From positions 62,001 through 126,000 of the forward strand of contig NZ_JAMJXC010000003.1 of NCBI RefSeq assembly GCF_023571765.1: DNA of 64,000 nt. Direction: 5' to 3'. Below the pieces are notes generated by a model. That model saw nothing but the letters and a program-made list of their open reading frames with translations. It was not told the origin of the DNA and made no database searches. The DNA comes from Xanthobacter aminoxidans (GTDB lineage Bacteria; Pseudomonadota; Alphaproteobacteria; Rhizobiales; Xanthobacteraceae). Below, one piece after another: positions 26,257-35,745 of this stretch; the first letter of the stretch is position 1; each line of letters opens with the position of its first letter. Made by a program: the position numbers and the translations under genes.

Positions 26257-27024
26257 TCAGCGCGGCGCCATCCGCAGCGCGCCGTCGAGGCGGATGACCT
26301 CGCCGTTCAGCATGTTGTTTTCGCAGATGTGCTTGACGAGGGCGGCGTATTCCGACGGCCGTCCGAGGCGCGAGGGGAAGGGCACGCTCTTGCCCAGGCT
26401 GTCCTGCACGTCCTGCGGCAGGCCGGCCATCATCGGCGTCTCGAAGATGCCGGGGGCGATGGTGACGACGCGGATGCCGAACCGCGCCAGCTCTCGCGCT
26501 ACCGGCAGTGTGAGGGCTGCAACACCGCCCTTGGAGGCGGCATAGGCGGCCTGGCCGATCTGCCCATCGAAGGCGGCGACGGAGGCGGTGTTGACGATGA
26601 CGCCACGCTCGCCCTCGGCGTCCGGCGCCTCCTTCACCATGGCGTCGGCGGCGAGCCGCAGCATGTTGAAGGTGCCGATGAGGTTGACGGTGATGCCGCG
26701 CACGAAGCTTTCGAGCCGGTGCGGGCCATCGCGGCCGACCACCTTCTCGCCGGGGGCGACGCCGGCGCAGTTCACGAGACCGTGAACGTGGCCGAAGCTG
26801 TCGAGGGCGAGCTGCACGGCGGCTTTGCCGTCGGCTTCGCTGCTCACGTCGGCGCGCTGGAAGCGGGCGGCATCTCCGAGTTCGGCGGCCATGGCGGCAC
26901 CGGCATCGGCGTTGATGTCGACGAGGACGACCCGGCCCCCATTGTCCACCACCATTCGCGACACCGCCGCGCCCAGGCCCGAGCCGCCGCCGGTGACGAG
27001 AAAGACGCGCCCTTCAATCTTCAT
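26257..27024 (-). CDS. SDR oxidoreductase, 3-hydroxyacyl-CoA dehydrogenase type II-like
   Basis: This encodes 255 residues from the ATG at 27022-27024. The frame is open further upstream, but this start gives the classical SDR N-terminus [20 protein letters not shown] (cofactor motif TGGGSGLG). The active site is YAASK within [13 protein letters not shown]. Asp in VVLVDINAD favours NAD over NADP. The C-terminal half resembles HSD17B10-type 3-hydroxy-2-methylacyl-CoA dehydrogenases, which fits the AMACR-like gene at the operon's end. It is the first gene of the operon. Confidence 0.88.
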   Translation of the reverse strand: MKIEGRVFLVTGGGSGLGAAVSRMVVDNGGRVVLVDINADAGAAMAAELGDAARFQRADVSSEADGKAAVQLALDSFGHVHGLVNCAGVAPGEKVVGRDGPHRLESFVRGITVNLIGTFNMLRLAADAMVKEAPDAEGERGVIVNTASVAAFDGQIGQAAYAASKGGVAALTLPVARELARFGIRVVTIAPGIFETPMMAGLPQDVQDSLGKSVPFPSRLGRPSEYAALVKHICENNMLNGEVIRLDGALRMAPR

Positions 27025-27154
27025 GGTGCCCCTCCCAGGGAGACATGCCGCCGCTTCGGCGGCCGTTGCCTCTCGTCTAGCAGAAAAGCCGAGTGACATT
27101 CGATGACGCTAGCGATCTATTCAGGTGAGCGTTTTTGCCATTCGGGAGCGTGCC

Positions 27155-28141
27155 TTGGAACGGCGCATGATCTCCGGGACCTTCGTGGATGATGCCCTGG
27201 GTTGCCTGACGGCGCGGGGCATCGACGCCGGCCCCGTGCTGGCGCGGGCGGGGCTCGCGCTGCCGGTGACGGAGGCGGTCTCCGCGGAACAGTACGGGGC
27301 GCTGTGGACAGCCGCCGCCGAGGCGCTGGACGACGAGTTCTTCGGCCTCGCCGCCCGCCCCATGCGCTGCGGCAGCTTCACCCTGCTCTGCCATGCCCTG
27401 ATGGGCGCGCAGACGCTGGAACAGGCGCTGCGACGGGCGCTGCGCTTCCTGCGGGTGGTGCTGGATGACCCGTGCGGCGAGCTTGTGGTCGGCGACGGTC
27501 TTGCGTCGGTCGTGCTCTCGGACAAGGGCGCCGCACACTCGGCCTTCGCTTACCGCACCTACTGGATCATCCTTCATGGCATCACCTGCTGGCTGGTGGG
27601 CCGGCGCATTCCGATCCGGCAGGTGGATTTCCGCTGCGGTCCGCCGGAGCATGGGGCGGACTATCGCCTGTTCTTCGGCGCTCCCGTGCGGTTTGACGCG
27701 CCGGAGAGTCGGCTCGCCTTCGATGCGGCCTTCCTGAAGCTGCCGGCCCACCGCAGCGAGCGGGCGCTGCGGGACTTCCTGCGCGGTGCGCCGGCCAACA
27801 TCCTCGTGCGCTACCGGCACGACGAAGGGCTTGCCGCCCGTGTCCGCGCCCGGCTCCGGGAGCAGTCGGCCACGGCGTGGCCGACCTTCGACGAACTCGC
27901 CCGACAGCTGCGCCTCCCGGCCTCCACCCTGCGGCGGCGGCTGGCGGAGGAGGGGGCCGCCTATCGCGACATCAAGGACGAACTGCGCCGGCTGCGGGCC
28001 GAGGATCTGCTGCGGGCCACCGACCGGCCCGTGGGCGAGATCGCGGCGGAGCTTGGCTTTTCCGAGCCAAGCGCCTTCCATCGGGCATTCCGCAAGTGGA
28101 CGGATCTGAGCCCGGGTGCCTTCCGCCGCGCCGGGGCCTGA
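27155..28141 (+). CDS. AraC-family transcriptional regulator with an OruR-type N-terminal domain
   Basis: This encodes 328 residues from a TTG preceded by CGGGAG at six bases; a GTG at 27125 is an in-frame alternative. The N-terminal about 190 residues match the arabinose-binding-like domain of AraC/OruR regulators. The C-terminal 100 residues form the double HTH with LARQLRLPASTLRRRLAEEG and EIAAELGFSEPSAFHRAFRK. It is divergent from the beta-oxidation operon and probably activates it in response to a pathway intermediate (inference). Confidence 0.88.
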   Translation: MERRMISGTFVDDALGCLTARGIDAGPVLARAGLALPVTEAVSAEQYGALWTAAAEALDDEFFGLAARPMRCGSFTLLCHALMGAQTLEQALRRALRFLRVVLDDPCGELVVGDGLASVVLSDKGAAHSAFAYRTYWIILHGITCWLVGRRIPIRQVDFRCGPPEHGADYRLFFGAPVRFDAPESRLAFDAAFLKLPAHRSERALRDFLRGAPANILVRYRHDEGLAARVRARLREQSATAWPTFDELARQLRLPASTLRRRLAEEGAAYRDIKDELRRLRAEDLLRATDRPVGEIAAELGFSEPSAFHRAFRKWTDLSPGAFRRAGA

Positions 28142-28255
28142 GGGAGAGCGGCGTTCCGCCATTTGACGGCGGGGCGGCGGCTGACTACCTGTGCGCAGTC
28201 TATGCCCGCGCGGCGCCATCCGGGGCGTCCTGCCGGGCGACCGTGGAGACACCTG

Positions 28256-28957
28256 TTGTCGATCATTGCCAGCATCCGCAAGACCCTCGTCCCGATTCAT
28301 CGGGAGGGCTATCCGTTCATCGCCATCGCGGTGGTGATCGCGCTCGTGCTGTTCATGTTCTCCACCTTCTTCGGCATGATCGGCTTCGGCCTTGCCATCT
28401 GGACGGCGCTGTTCTTCCGCGACCCCGAGCGGGTGACGCCGGTGCGCGAGGGGCTGGTCATCGCGCCGGCGGACGGGCGGGTGTCGCAGGTGGGGCTGGC
28501 GCGGCCGCCGCGGGAGCTGGACCTCTCCGACGATCCGCTGCTGCGCGTCTCCATCTTCATGAACGTGTTCAACGTCCACGTGAACCGCGCGCCGGTGACG
28601 GGACGCATTGAGCGCATCGCCTACAAGCCGGGCCTCTTCCTCAACGCCGACCTCGACAAGGCGAGCGAGGACAATGAGCGCAACGGCCTCATCATCTCCA
28701 CGCCCTACTGCCGGGTGGGCTGCGTGCAGATCGCCGGCCTCGTCGCGCGCCGCATCGTCTCTTTCGTGCGCGAGGGCGAATCCATCGGTTCCGGCGAGCG
28801 CTTCGGCCTGATCCGCTTCGGCTCTCGCGTGGACGTTTATCTGCCCGTGGGCTCGCGCGTGCTGGTCAGCGAAGGGCAGTTGACGGTGGCGGGCGAGACG
28901 GTCCTGTGCGATCTCTCCCAGCCGCAGCAGCGCGAGACCGCCTATCGGGTGAGCTGA
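28256..28957 (+). CDS. psd: Phosphatidylserine decarboxylase proenzyme
   Basis: The 233-residue proenzyme starts at a TTG with GGAG eight bases upstream. An ATG at 28204 and earlier in-frame starts lack this and would give a non-family leader. An N-terminal membrane anchor is present at about 20-50. The autocleavage Gly189-Ser190 lies in [10 protein letters not shown] and generates the pyruvoyl-carrying alpha subunit. It makes phosphatidylethanolamine from phosphatidylserine. This is the short form of about 230 residues common in Rhizobiales. The stop overlaps the start of pss (TGATG). Confidence 0.9.
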   Translation: MSIIASIRKTLVPIHREGYPFIAIAVVIALVLFMFSTFFGMIGFGLAIWTALFFRDPERVTPVREGLVIAPADGRVSQVGLARPPRELDLSDDPLLRVSIFMNVFNVHVNRAPVTGRIERIAYKPGLFLNADLDKASEDNERNGLIISTPYCRVGCVQIAGLVARRIVSFVREGESIGSGERFGLIRFGSRVDVYLPVGSRVLVSEGQLTVAGETVLCDLSQPQQRETAYRVS

Positions 28958-29805
28958 TGGAAACCCCCTTTCCCCCGTTCGATCCTGAAGGCCGGCCCCG
29001 GCCGCGTCTCGGCGGCAGCATCGGCAAGGTGCCGATCCGCGTGCTCCTGCCCAATCTTGTGACGTTGCTCGCGCTGTGCTCCGGCCTCACCGCCGTGCGG
29101 CTCGCCATCGAGGAGCGGATCGAACTGGCGCTGGCGGCCATCGTGTTCGCGGCCATCCTCGATGGGGTGGACGGGCGGCTGGCGCGGGCGCTGAAGGGCA
29201 CCTCGCGGTTCGGCGCGGAGCTGGACAGCCTCGCGGACTTCGTGAACTTCGGCTGCGTGCCGGCGCTGATGCTCTATTTCTGGGGTCTCAACGAAGCCGG
29301 CTCGTTCGGCTGGATCGCCGCGCTGGCCTATGCCATCTGCGCGGCCCTGCGCCTCGCCCGTTTCAACGTGATGCTGGACGATCCGAACAAGCCGCCCTTC
29401 GCCGGCGACTATTTCACCGGCATTCCGGCCCCGGCGGGCGCCATCACGGTGCTGCTGCCGATCTATCTGGAGCTGATCGGTCTGCCGCACGGACGGGTGA
29501 GCGCCATCATCGCCCTCGTCTATTGCCTCGCCATCGCCTTCCTCATGATCTCCACGGTTCCGGCCTGGTCCGGCAAGACGCTGGGGCGGCGGGTGCGGCG
29601 GGACATGGTGCTGCCGCTGTTCGTGGCGGTGGCGATCTATTTCGCGCTGCTGGCGAGCTATCCGTGGGTGGTGCTTTCGGTCTGCACCATGCTGTATCTG
29701 GCTCTCCTGCCTGTCTCGACCCTGCGCTACAGGCGCCAGATGAAGGCGTGGAAGGCCGAGCGTGCCGCTGCGGCGCCGGCCCCCTCCGAAGTGTTGCCCT
29801 CCTGA
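28957..29805 (+). CDS. pssA: CDP-diacylglycerol-serine O-phosphatidyltransferase
   Basis: The 282-residue membrane protein has the CDP-alcohol phosphotransferase motif DG-x2-AR-x8-G-x3-D-x3-D at residues 72-94 (DGRLAR, then FGAELDSLAD). Several membrane segments follow. It makes phosphatidylserine from CDP-diacylglycerol and serine. It is translationally coupled to psd, the classical phosphatidylethanolamine pair. Both are chromosomal housekeeping genes. Confidence 0.92.
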   Translation: METPFPPFDPEGRPRPRLGGSIGKVPIRVLLPNLVTLLALCSGLTAVRLAIEERIELALAAIVFAAILDGVDGRLARALKGTSRFGAELDSLADFVNFGCVPALMLYFWGLNEAGSFGWIAALAYAICAALRLARFNVMLDDPNKPPFAGDYFTGIPAPAGAITVLLPIYLELIGLPHGRVSAIIALVYCLAIAFLMISTVPAWSGKTLGRRVRRDMVLPLFVAVAIYFALLASYPWVVLSVCTMLYLALLPVSTLRYRRQMKAWKAERAAAAPAPSEVLPS

Positions 29806-29856
29806 TCTTTGCGCGATGGCGGCTGGCGCCTCGCTGGGCAAGCCTTGCCGAAGCGT

Positions 29857-29883
29857 TGCGCATTGAATTGCATACAATGCGCA
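29857..29883. promoter_or_regulatory. 27-bp palindrome, candidate operator of the peptide importer operon
   Basis: TGCGCATTG (29857-29865) and CAATGCGCA (29875-29883) are perfect 9-bp arms around AATTGCATA. An inverted partial copy of AATTGCATACA (29866-29876) recurs as TGTATGCAATT at 29984-29994, about 110 bases downstream. The ATTG-x4-CAAT core resembles FadR-type GntR operators, and a GntR gene closes the operon. This suggests loop formation or two dimer sites (inference). Confidence 0.55.
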
Positions 29884-29983
29884 TGCAGTTGATTAAATTA
29901 TGGTCATAGATGCGGATTGGTCTGCAGGGTTGCAGATCACTGATTTGATATAAACCTATGATAAATATTGAAATTTCAAAAAC

Positions 29984-29994
29984 TGTATGCAATT
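29984..29994. promoter_or_regulatory. Second, inverted partial copy of the operator core
   Basis: TGTATGCAATT is the reverse complement of 29866-29876. It lies about 50 bases before the start codon of the substrate-binding gene, in a local AT-rich stretch. Confidence 0.5.
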
Positions 29995-30045
29995 GGCACG
30001 CAGCTTGAATGGCATTTGGCGACCGCCACCACAGGGACGTCGCCG

Positions 30046-31668
30046 ATGAACCGCCGCGAATTCATGAAGTCCGCCTCAGCCACTGCTGTTGCTACCGGCA
30101 CGGGCGTTGCCGCCCCGGCGGTATTTTCCCCGGCGAAGGCGCAGGCCCGGAACGAAACGCTGCTGATCGTCTCCGAGAGCGGTCCCAACAATCTCGACAT
30201 TCACGGTGTCGGCACCAACGTGCCTGGCTACGAGGCGAGCTGGAACACCTATGACCGGCTCATCACCCACGAGATGACCGAGAAGGACGGCGTGCGCTAC
30301 TATGACCGCGACAAGCTCAAGGGCGAGCTTGCCGAGGACATGAACATCGGCGACATGTCCGTCACCTTCAAGCTGAAGAAGAACGCGACCTTCCAGGACG
30401 GCAGCCCCGTCACCGCCAAGGACGTAAAGTGGTCGCTGGATCGCGCCGTCTCCGTGGGCGGCTTCCCCACCTTCCAGATGAAGGCCGGCTCGCTGGAGAA
30501 GCCCGAGCAGTTCGTGGTGGTGGACGACCACACCGTGCGCGTGGACTTCCTGCGCAAGGATCGCCTGACCATCCCCGACCTCGCGGTCATCGTGCCGTGC
30601 GTCATCAATTCCGAGCTGGTGAAGAAGAACGCCACCGAGAAGGACCCCTGGGGCCTCGAATACACCAAGCAGAACACGGCCGGCTCTGGCGCCTATCGCG
30701 TCACCAAGTGGACGCCCGGCACCGAGGTCATCTTCGAGCGCTTCGACGACTGGAAGGGCGGCCCGCTGCCCAAGATCAAGCGCGTGATCTGGCGCATGGT
30801 GCCTTCCGCCGGCAACCGCCGGGCGCTTTTGGAGCGCGGCGACGCGGACATCTCCTATGATCTGCCCAACAAGGATTTCGTTGAGCTGAAGCAGGCCGGC
30901 AAGCTCAACATCACGTCGGTGCCGTACTCCAACGGCGTGCAGTACATCGGCATGAACGTGAAGAACCCGCCCTTCGACAATCCGAAGGTGCGCGAGGCTG
31001 TCGCCTACGCCATTCCCTACGAGAAGATCATGGAGGCCGTGCTCTATGGCCTTGGCAAGCCCATGTTCGGCGCGCCGGCCGATGCCGTCACAAAGGTCGC
31101 CTGGCCGCAGCCCACCAAGTTCAAGACCGACCTCGCCAAGGCCAAGCAGCTGATGGCCGAGGCGGGCTACGCCGGCGGCATCGACACCACGCTCTCCTTC
31201 GACCTCGGCTTCGCCGGCGTCAACGAGCCCATCTGCGTGCTGCTGCAGGAGAACCTGGCGCAGATCGGCATCAAGACCACCATCAACAAGATTCCCGGCG
31301 CCAACTGGCGCACGGAGCTGAACAAGAAGGTTCTGCCGCTCTACACCAACGTGTTCTCGGGCTGGCTCGACTATCCCGAATACTTCTTCTTCTGGTGCTA
31401 TCACGGCTCCAATTCGGTCTTCAACACCATGAGCTATCAGTCTGCGGCCATGGACACCTTCATCGACGGCGCCCGCGCAGCGGCGGCGAGCGGCGACAAG
31501 GCGGCTTACGATACGGACGTGAAGGGCATGGTGGACCTCGCCTTCGCCGACGTGCCGCGCATTCCGCTCTACCAGCCGTTCGTCAATGTCGCGATGCAGA
31601 AGAACATCACCGGCTACGAATACTGGTTCCACCGCCGGCTGGACTATCGCGCCTTCCAGAAGGGCTGA
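30046..31668 (+). CDS. Peptide/nickel-type ABC transporter substrate-binding protein (family 5)
   Basis: The 540-residue periplasmic protein starts at the ATG at 30046. It has a twin-arginine-like leader NRREFMKSA cleaved near residue 34 and the SBP_bac_5 (DppA-like) domain after it. Upstream in-frame starts give no family-like leader. Segments YDRLITHEMTEKDGVRYYD and WSLDRAVSVGGFPTFQM are typical. It binds a small amide, peptide or ureide for the importer encoded next. The ligand is unknown, but the downstream amidase suggests an amide. Confidence 0.9.
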   Translation: MNRREFMKSASATAVATGTGVAAPAVFSPAKAQARNETLLIVSESGPNNLDIHGVGTNVPGYEASWNTYDRLITHEMTEKDGVRYYDRDKLKGELAEDMNIGDMSVTFKLKKNATFQDGSPVTAKDVKWSLDRAVSVGGFPTFQMKAGSLEKPEQFVVVDDHTVRVDFLRKDRLTIPDLAVIVPCVINSELVKKNATEKDPWGLEYTKQNTAGSGAYRVTKWTPGTEVIFERFDDWKGGPLPKIKRVIWRMVPSAGNRRALLERGDADISYDLPNKDFVELKQAGKLNITSVPYSNGVQYIGMNVKNPPFDNPKVREAVAYAIPYEKIMEAVLYGLGKPMFGAPADAVTKVAWPQPTKFKTDLAKAKQLMAEAGYAGGIDTTLSFDLGFAGVNEPICVLLQENLAQIGIKTTINKIPGANWRTELNKKVLPLYTNVFSGWLDYPEYFFFWCYHGSNSVFNTMSYQSAAMDTFIDGARAAAASGDKAAYDTDVKGMVDLAFADVPRIPLYQPFVNVAMQKNITGYEYWFHRRLDYRAFQKG

Positions 31669-31675
31669 GGCATCC

Positions 31676-31699
31676 CTCTTCCTCTTCAGGGAGGAAGAG
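31676..31699 (+). terminator. Intercistronic hairpin after the binding-protein gene
   Basis: CTCTTCCTC (31676-31684) and GAGGAAGAG (31691-31699) are 9-bp arms with a 6-base loop. There is no T tract. It may attenuate read-through into the permease genes, giving more binding protein than permease, as is usual in such operons. Confidence 0.5.
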
Positions 31700-31859
31700 A
31701 CGTGAGGGGTGGCGCCGGGGGCGGAAGCCGGCGCCTGGGTTCGCCCGGGTGCCGGCATCGGTGCCGCCCCTCACACCACACGCCGGCGCCCCGCCGGAAA
31801 CGAGAAAAACTGCGGCGCCCGATGGCCCCGCAGCGCGGTTCGCACACAGGGATATCGCC

Positions 31860-32873
31860 ATGCTGAAGCTCCTAGGCAGTCGTCTCGCCACAGCCGTGCC
31901 CAGCCTGATCGGCGTGGTGATCGTGACCTTCCTGCTCACCCGCGTGCTGCCCGGCGACACGGCAGCCTATTTCGCAGGCCCTGCCGCGACGCCGCAGGCC
32001 ATCGCCGAGATCCGCACCAAGCTGGGCCTCGACAAGCCCTTGCCGGTTCAGTTCGCCGATTACGTCTCGGCGCTGGCGAAGGGCGACCTCGGCTCCTCGC
32101 TTTCCACCGGCCAGCCGGTCGCCACCGAGATCGCGGCCCGCCTGCCGGCCTCGGCCGAACTGACGCTGGCGGGGCTGGTGCTGGCGCTGCTGATCGCGGT
32201 GCCCTTCGGCATCATGGCGGCGGTGCGACAGGGATCGTGGATCGACCATGCCTGCCGCATCATCACCACGGCGGGCGTGTCGCTGCCGGTGTTCTTCACC
32301 GGGCTTTTGCTGGTCTATGTCTTCTACTTCAAGCTGGGATGGGCGCCGGCGCCGCTGGGGCGGCTCGACGTGTTCTTCTCGGCGCCAGAGACGGTGACGG
32401 GCTTCTACCTCATCGACAGCCTGATCGCGCGCGACTTCGAGACCTTCCGCGCCGCGCTGGCGCAACTGGCGGTGCCTGCCATCACGCTGGCCATCTTCGC
32501 CCTCGCGCCCATCGCCCGCATGACCCGCGCCTCCATGCTGGCGGTTCTCTCCTCCGAGTTCGTGCGCACGGCGAAGGCGGCGGGCCTGACCGACTACACG
32601 GTCATCATCACCTACGCCTTCCGCAATGCCATGCTGCCGGTGGTGACGACGCTGGGCATGGTGTTCTCCTTCCTGCTGGGCGCCAACGTGCTGGTGGAGA
32701 AGGTGTTCGCCTGGCCGGGCATCGGCTCTTATGCGGTCGAGGCGCTGATTACCTCGGACTACGCGCCGGTGCAGGGCTTCGTGCTCGCCATGGCGATCCT
32801 CTACGTCATCCTCAACCTCCTGATCGACCTTGCCTACGGCATCATCGATCCCCGCGCGCGGAGCGAAGCATGA
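31860..32873 (+). CDS. Peptide-type ABC transporter permease, DppB-like
   Basis: The 337-residue membrane protein has about six hydrophobic segments and the N-terminal family signature VIVTFLLTRVLPGD. The EAA loop is FVRTAKAAGLTDYTVIITYAFRN. The ATG at 31860 is in frame with a much longer open frame whose upstream part has no family similarity. It pairs with the DppC-like permease, and its stop overlaps that start (ATGA). Confidence 0.92.
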   Translation: MLKLLGSRLATAVPSLIGVVIVTFLLTRVLPGDTAAYFAGPAATPQAIAEIRTKLGLDKPLPVQFADYVSALAKGDLGSSLSTGQPVATEIAARLPASAELTLAGLVLALLIAVPFGIMAAVRQGSWIDHACRIITTAGVSLPVFFTGLLLVYVFYFKLGWAPAPLGRLDVFFSAPETVTGFYLIDSLIARDFETFRAALAQLAVPAITLAIFALAPIARMTRASMLAVLSSEFVRTAKAAGLTDYTVIITYAFRNAMLPVVTTLGMVFSFLLGANVLVEKVFAWPGIGSYAVEALITSDYAPVQGFVLAMAILYVILNLLIDLAYGIIDPRARSEA

Positions 32874-33757
32874 CCCTCGCCACGGCCGACACCCAGAAGG
32901 CCCCGGGCGGCCTTGCCGCCACGCTCGCCCACGCCCGCTACGTGATCTCGGATAACCCGGTCACGGGCATCGCCTTCGGCATGTTCCTGGTGCTGGTGGT
33001 GTGCGCAGCGCTCGGGCCGTTCATCGTGCCCTACGATCCGCTCGCCTCCGACACGGCCGCCGCGTTGCAGCCGCCCTCGGCCGCGCACTGGTTCGGCACC
33101 GACAACCTCGGCCGGGATATTTTCTCCCGCGTGGTGGTAGCGAGCCGGCTGGACATGGCCATCGCCATCTTCTCGGTGGCGCTGGTGTTCGCGGTGGGCG
33201 GCATCGCCGGCATCGCTTCCGGCTTCTTCGGCGGCTGGACGGACCGGATCATTGGCCGCATCTCCGACACCATCATGGCCTTCCCGCTGTTCGTGCTGGC
33301 CATGGGCATCGTTGCGGCGCTGGGCAACACGGTGACGAACATCGTCATCGCCACCGCCATCATCAACTTCCCGCTCTATGTGCGCGTGGCGAAATCCGAA
33401 GCCGCCATCCGCCGCAATGCCGGCTATGTGCAGGCGGCGCGGCTCACCGGCAATTCGGAATGGCGCATCCTGCTGACGACCATCCTGCCCAACATCCTGC
33501 CCATCATGATGGTGCAGATGTCGCTCACCATGGGCTACGCCATTCTCAACGCCGCCGGCCTCTCCTTCATCGGCCTCGGCGTGCGTCCGCCGACGCCCGA
33601 GTGGGGCATCATGGTGGCCGAAGGCTCGGCCTACATCGTCTCCGGCGAATGGTGGATCGCGCTGTTCCCCGGCCTCGCGCTCATGTTCGCGGTCTTCTGC
33701 TTCAACCTCCTGGGCGACGGTCTGCGCGACATCGTCGATCCCCAGCGCCGCACCTGA
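32870..33757 (+). CDS. Peptide-type ABC transporter permease, DppC-like
   Basis: This encodes a 295-residue membrane protein. The family signature HWFGTDNLGRDIFSR lies near residues 72-86, and the EAA loop reads YVQAARLTGNSEWRIL. The ending GDGLRDIVDPQRRT is typical of the family. It is coupled to the permease upstream. Its stop overlaps an alternative ATG of the ATPase gene (TGATG). Confidence 0.92.
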   Translation: MTLATADTQKAPGGLAATLAHARYVISDNPVTGIAFGMFLVLVVCAALGPFIVPYDPLASDTAAALQPPSAAHWFGTDNLGRDIFSRVVVASRLDMAIAIFSVALVFAVGGIAGIASGFFGGWTDRIIGRISDTIMAFPLFVLAMGIVAALGNTVTNIVIATAIINFPLYVRVAKSEAAIRRNAGYVQAARLTGNSEWRILLTTILPNILPIMMVQMSLTMGYAILNAAGLSFIGLGVRPPTPEWGIMVAEGSAYIVSGEWWIALFPGLALMFAVFCFNLLGDGLRDIVDPQRRT

Positions 33758-33768
33758 TGGAGGCCGCC

Positions 33769-35520
33769 ATGCATGGAGTTGTGGACGTGAAGGACCATGC
33801 CGCCAAGTCCTCCGAAACGCCGAGCGGCCCGCTGCTTCAGGTACGCGATCTCACCGTCGAGTTCGCCACCCGCCGCGGCATCGTCACGGCGGTGAGCAAG
33901 GTGGATCTGACCCTCGGCAAGGGCGAGACGCTCGGCATCGTGGGGGAATCGGGCTCGGGCAAGTCCGTCACCTCCTACACGGTGATGCGCATCCTCGACC
34001 GCGCCGGCCGCATCGCGGAAGGCTCCATCACCTTCTCCGGCATCGACGTGGCCCATGCGCCCGAGAGCGAGATGCGCGACCTGCGCGGCCGCGAAATGTC
34101 GATGATCTTCCAGAACCCGCGGGCGGCGCTGAACCCGATCCGCACCGTGGGCGCGCAGATCGGCGACGTGCTGCTCCAGCATGTCCAGGCCGACCCGCGC
34201 AACGTGAAGCACAAGGTCATCGACATCCTCAAGCAGGTGCGCATCGCCCGGCCGGAAGACCGCTACCACGCCTATCCGTTCGAGCTGTCCGGCGGCATGT
34301 GCCAGCGCATCGTCATCGCGCTGGCACTCGCCTGCCGGCCGCAGCTGATGATCGCGGACGAGCCCACCACCGGCCTCGACGTGACCACCCAGAAGGCGGT
34401 GATGGACCTCGTGACCGAGCTGACGCGCGAGCGCGGCATGTCCACCATCCTCATCACCCACGACCTCGGCCTCGCCGCCGCCTATTGCGATACGGTGATG
34501 GTGATGGAGAAGGGCAAGGTGGTGGAGACGGCACCCGCCGAGCGCATCTTCCGCGATCCCCAGCACCCCTACACCCGCAAGCTCATGCGTGCGACGCCCC
34601 GCCCGGGCATCACGCTGAAGGACCTTCTCCCGGAGGGAGAGGTGTCGGCCGCCGCGTCGACGGTGTCGACACCCGTGGCCTCGGCCGGCGAGCCTCTGCT
34701 CACCGTCGAGAACCTTGTCCGCGAATATCCCCGTCAGGGCGCTCCCTCGGCCTTCCTCGCCAAGCTCAAGGGGAAGACGCTAACGCAGGAGGAGACCATC
34801 TTCCGCGCCGTGGACGGCATCTCCTTCGAGGTGAAGCGCGGCGAAAGCGTCGGCCTCGTGGGCGAGAGCGGCTGCGGCAAGTCCACCACCTCCACCATGG
34901 TGATGCGCCTCATCGATCCCACGGCGGGCAAGATCACCTTCGCCGGCGAGGACATCGGCGCCATCCCGGCCAAGGACTTCGCCCACCACCCCATGCGCAA
35001 GCGCATCCAGATGGTGTTCCAGGACCCGACCGAGAGCCTCAATCCCCGCTACACGGCCGCCCGCGCCATTGCCGATCCGCTGCTGCGCATGGGCGGTTAT
35101 TCCGGCGGCGCGAAGCTCAATGCCCGCGTGGCGGAACTCGCCGAGATGGTGGGCCTGCCGCAGAACCTGCTGGAGCGTTTCCCGCACCAGTTGTCCGGCG
35201 GCCAGAAGGCGCGCATCGGCATCGCCCGTGCCATCGCCCTCGATCCCGATCTCGTCATCCTCGACGAGCCGACGGCGGCGCTGGACGTGTCGGTGCAGGC
35301 CGTGGTCCTGAACCTGCTGGAGGAGCTGAAGCAGCGGCTCGGCATGAGCTATCTCTTCGTCTCCCACGACCTCCATGTGGTGGGCCTTCTGTGCGACCGG
35401 GTGATCGTGATGCGGCAAGGCCGGATCGTGGAGGAGGGCACCGCGCAGGCGGTTCTGGAAGCACCCAAGGACGCCTATACCCGCGAACTCATCGCCGCCA
35501 TTCCCCATCCCCCGGTCTGA
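33769..35520 (+). CDS. Fused DppD-DppF type ABC ATPase (two ATPase domains)
   Basis: The 583-residue protein carries two complete ATPase domains. The first has Walker A GESGSGKS, signature LSGGMCQRIVIALAL and Walker B LMIADEPTTGLD. The second has Walker A GESGCGKST, signature LSGGQKARIGIARAI and Walker B LVILDEPTAALD. Oligopeptide C-terminal elements are also seen. Most dpp/opp systems use two genes; single-gene fusions are known, for example GsiA and YejF. The ATG at 33769 follows GGAGG; the ATG at 33757 overlapping the permease stop is an alternative. Confidence 0.92.
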   Translation: MHGVVDVKDHAAKSSETPSGPLLQVRDLTVEFATRRGIVTAVSKVDLTLGKGETLGIVGESGSGKSVTSYTVMRILDRAGRIAEGSITFSGIDVAHAPESEMRDLRGREMSMIFQNPRAALNPIRTVGAQIGDVLLQHVQADPRNVKHKVIDILKQVRIARPEDRYHAYPFELSGGMCQRIVIALALACRPQLMIADEPTTGLDVTTQKAVMDLVTELTRERGMSTILITHDLGLAAAYCDTVMVMEKGKVVETAPAERIFRDPQHPYTRKLMRATPRPGITLKDLLPEGEVSAAASTVSTPVASAGEPLLTVENLVREYPRQGAPSAFLAKLKGKTLTQEETIFRAVDGISFEVKRGESVGLVGESGCGKSTTSTMVMRLIDPTAGKITFAGEDIGAIPAKDFAHHPMRKRIQMVFQDPTESLNPRYTAARAIADPLLRMGGYSGGAKLNARVAELAEMVGLPQNLLERFPHQLSGGQKARIGIARAIALDPDLVILDEPTAALDVSVQAVVLNLLEELKQRLGMSYLFVSHDLHVVGLLCDRVIVMRQGRIVEEGTAQAVLEAPKDAYTRELIAAIPHPPV

Positions 35521-35528
35521 GGCAAACC

Positions 35529-35738
35529 ATGGCCAGCGAAACCACCCTGCCCAAGGTCGAGGATGCCGCCCTCGGGCAACTTCTCGACGGGGCGCTCTCC
35601 GCCCACGGCATCACCGCGCGCCCCGAATGGCGCACGGAGGCGCTTGCCTATCTGCGCAGCATCGCCGATGCAGCGACGCTGGTGCGTAGCCTGGACCTCG
35701 GCGACGCCGAGGAACCGGCCCCCGTCTATCGTCCGTGA
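35529..35738 (+). CDS. DUF4089 protein, AtzG/HpxX-like small subunit
   Basis: The 69-residue protein opens MASETTLPKVEDAALGQLLD and contains ARPEWRTEALAYLRSIADAA. This matches the DUF4089/AtzG family, whose members bind and stabilise AtzE-type amidases. It lies seven bases before the amidase gene and after the fused ATPase. The gene order small subunit-amidase-HpxZ is that of the hpx (oxalurate) and atz-type clusters. Confidence 0.82.
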   Translation: MASETTLPKVEDAALGQLLDGALSAHGITARPEWRTEALAYLRSIADAATLVRSLDLGDAEEPAPVYRP

Positions 35739-35745
35739 GGTGGTC

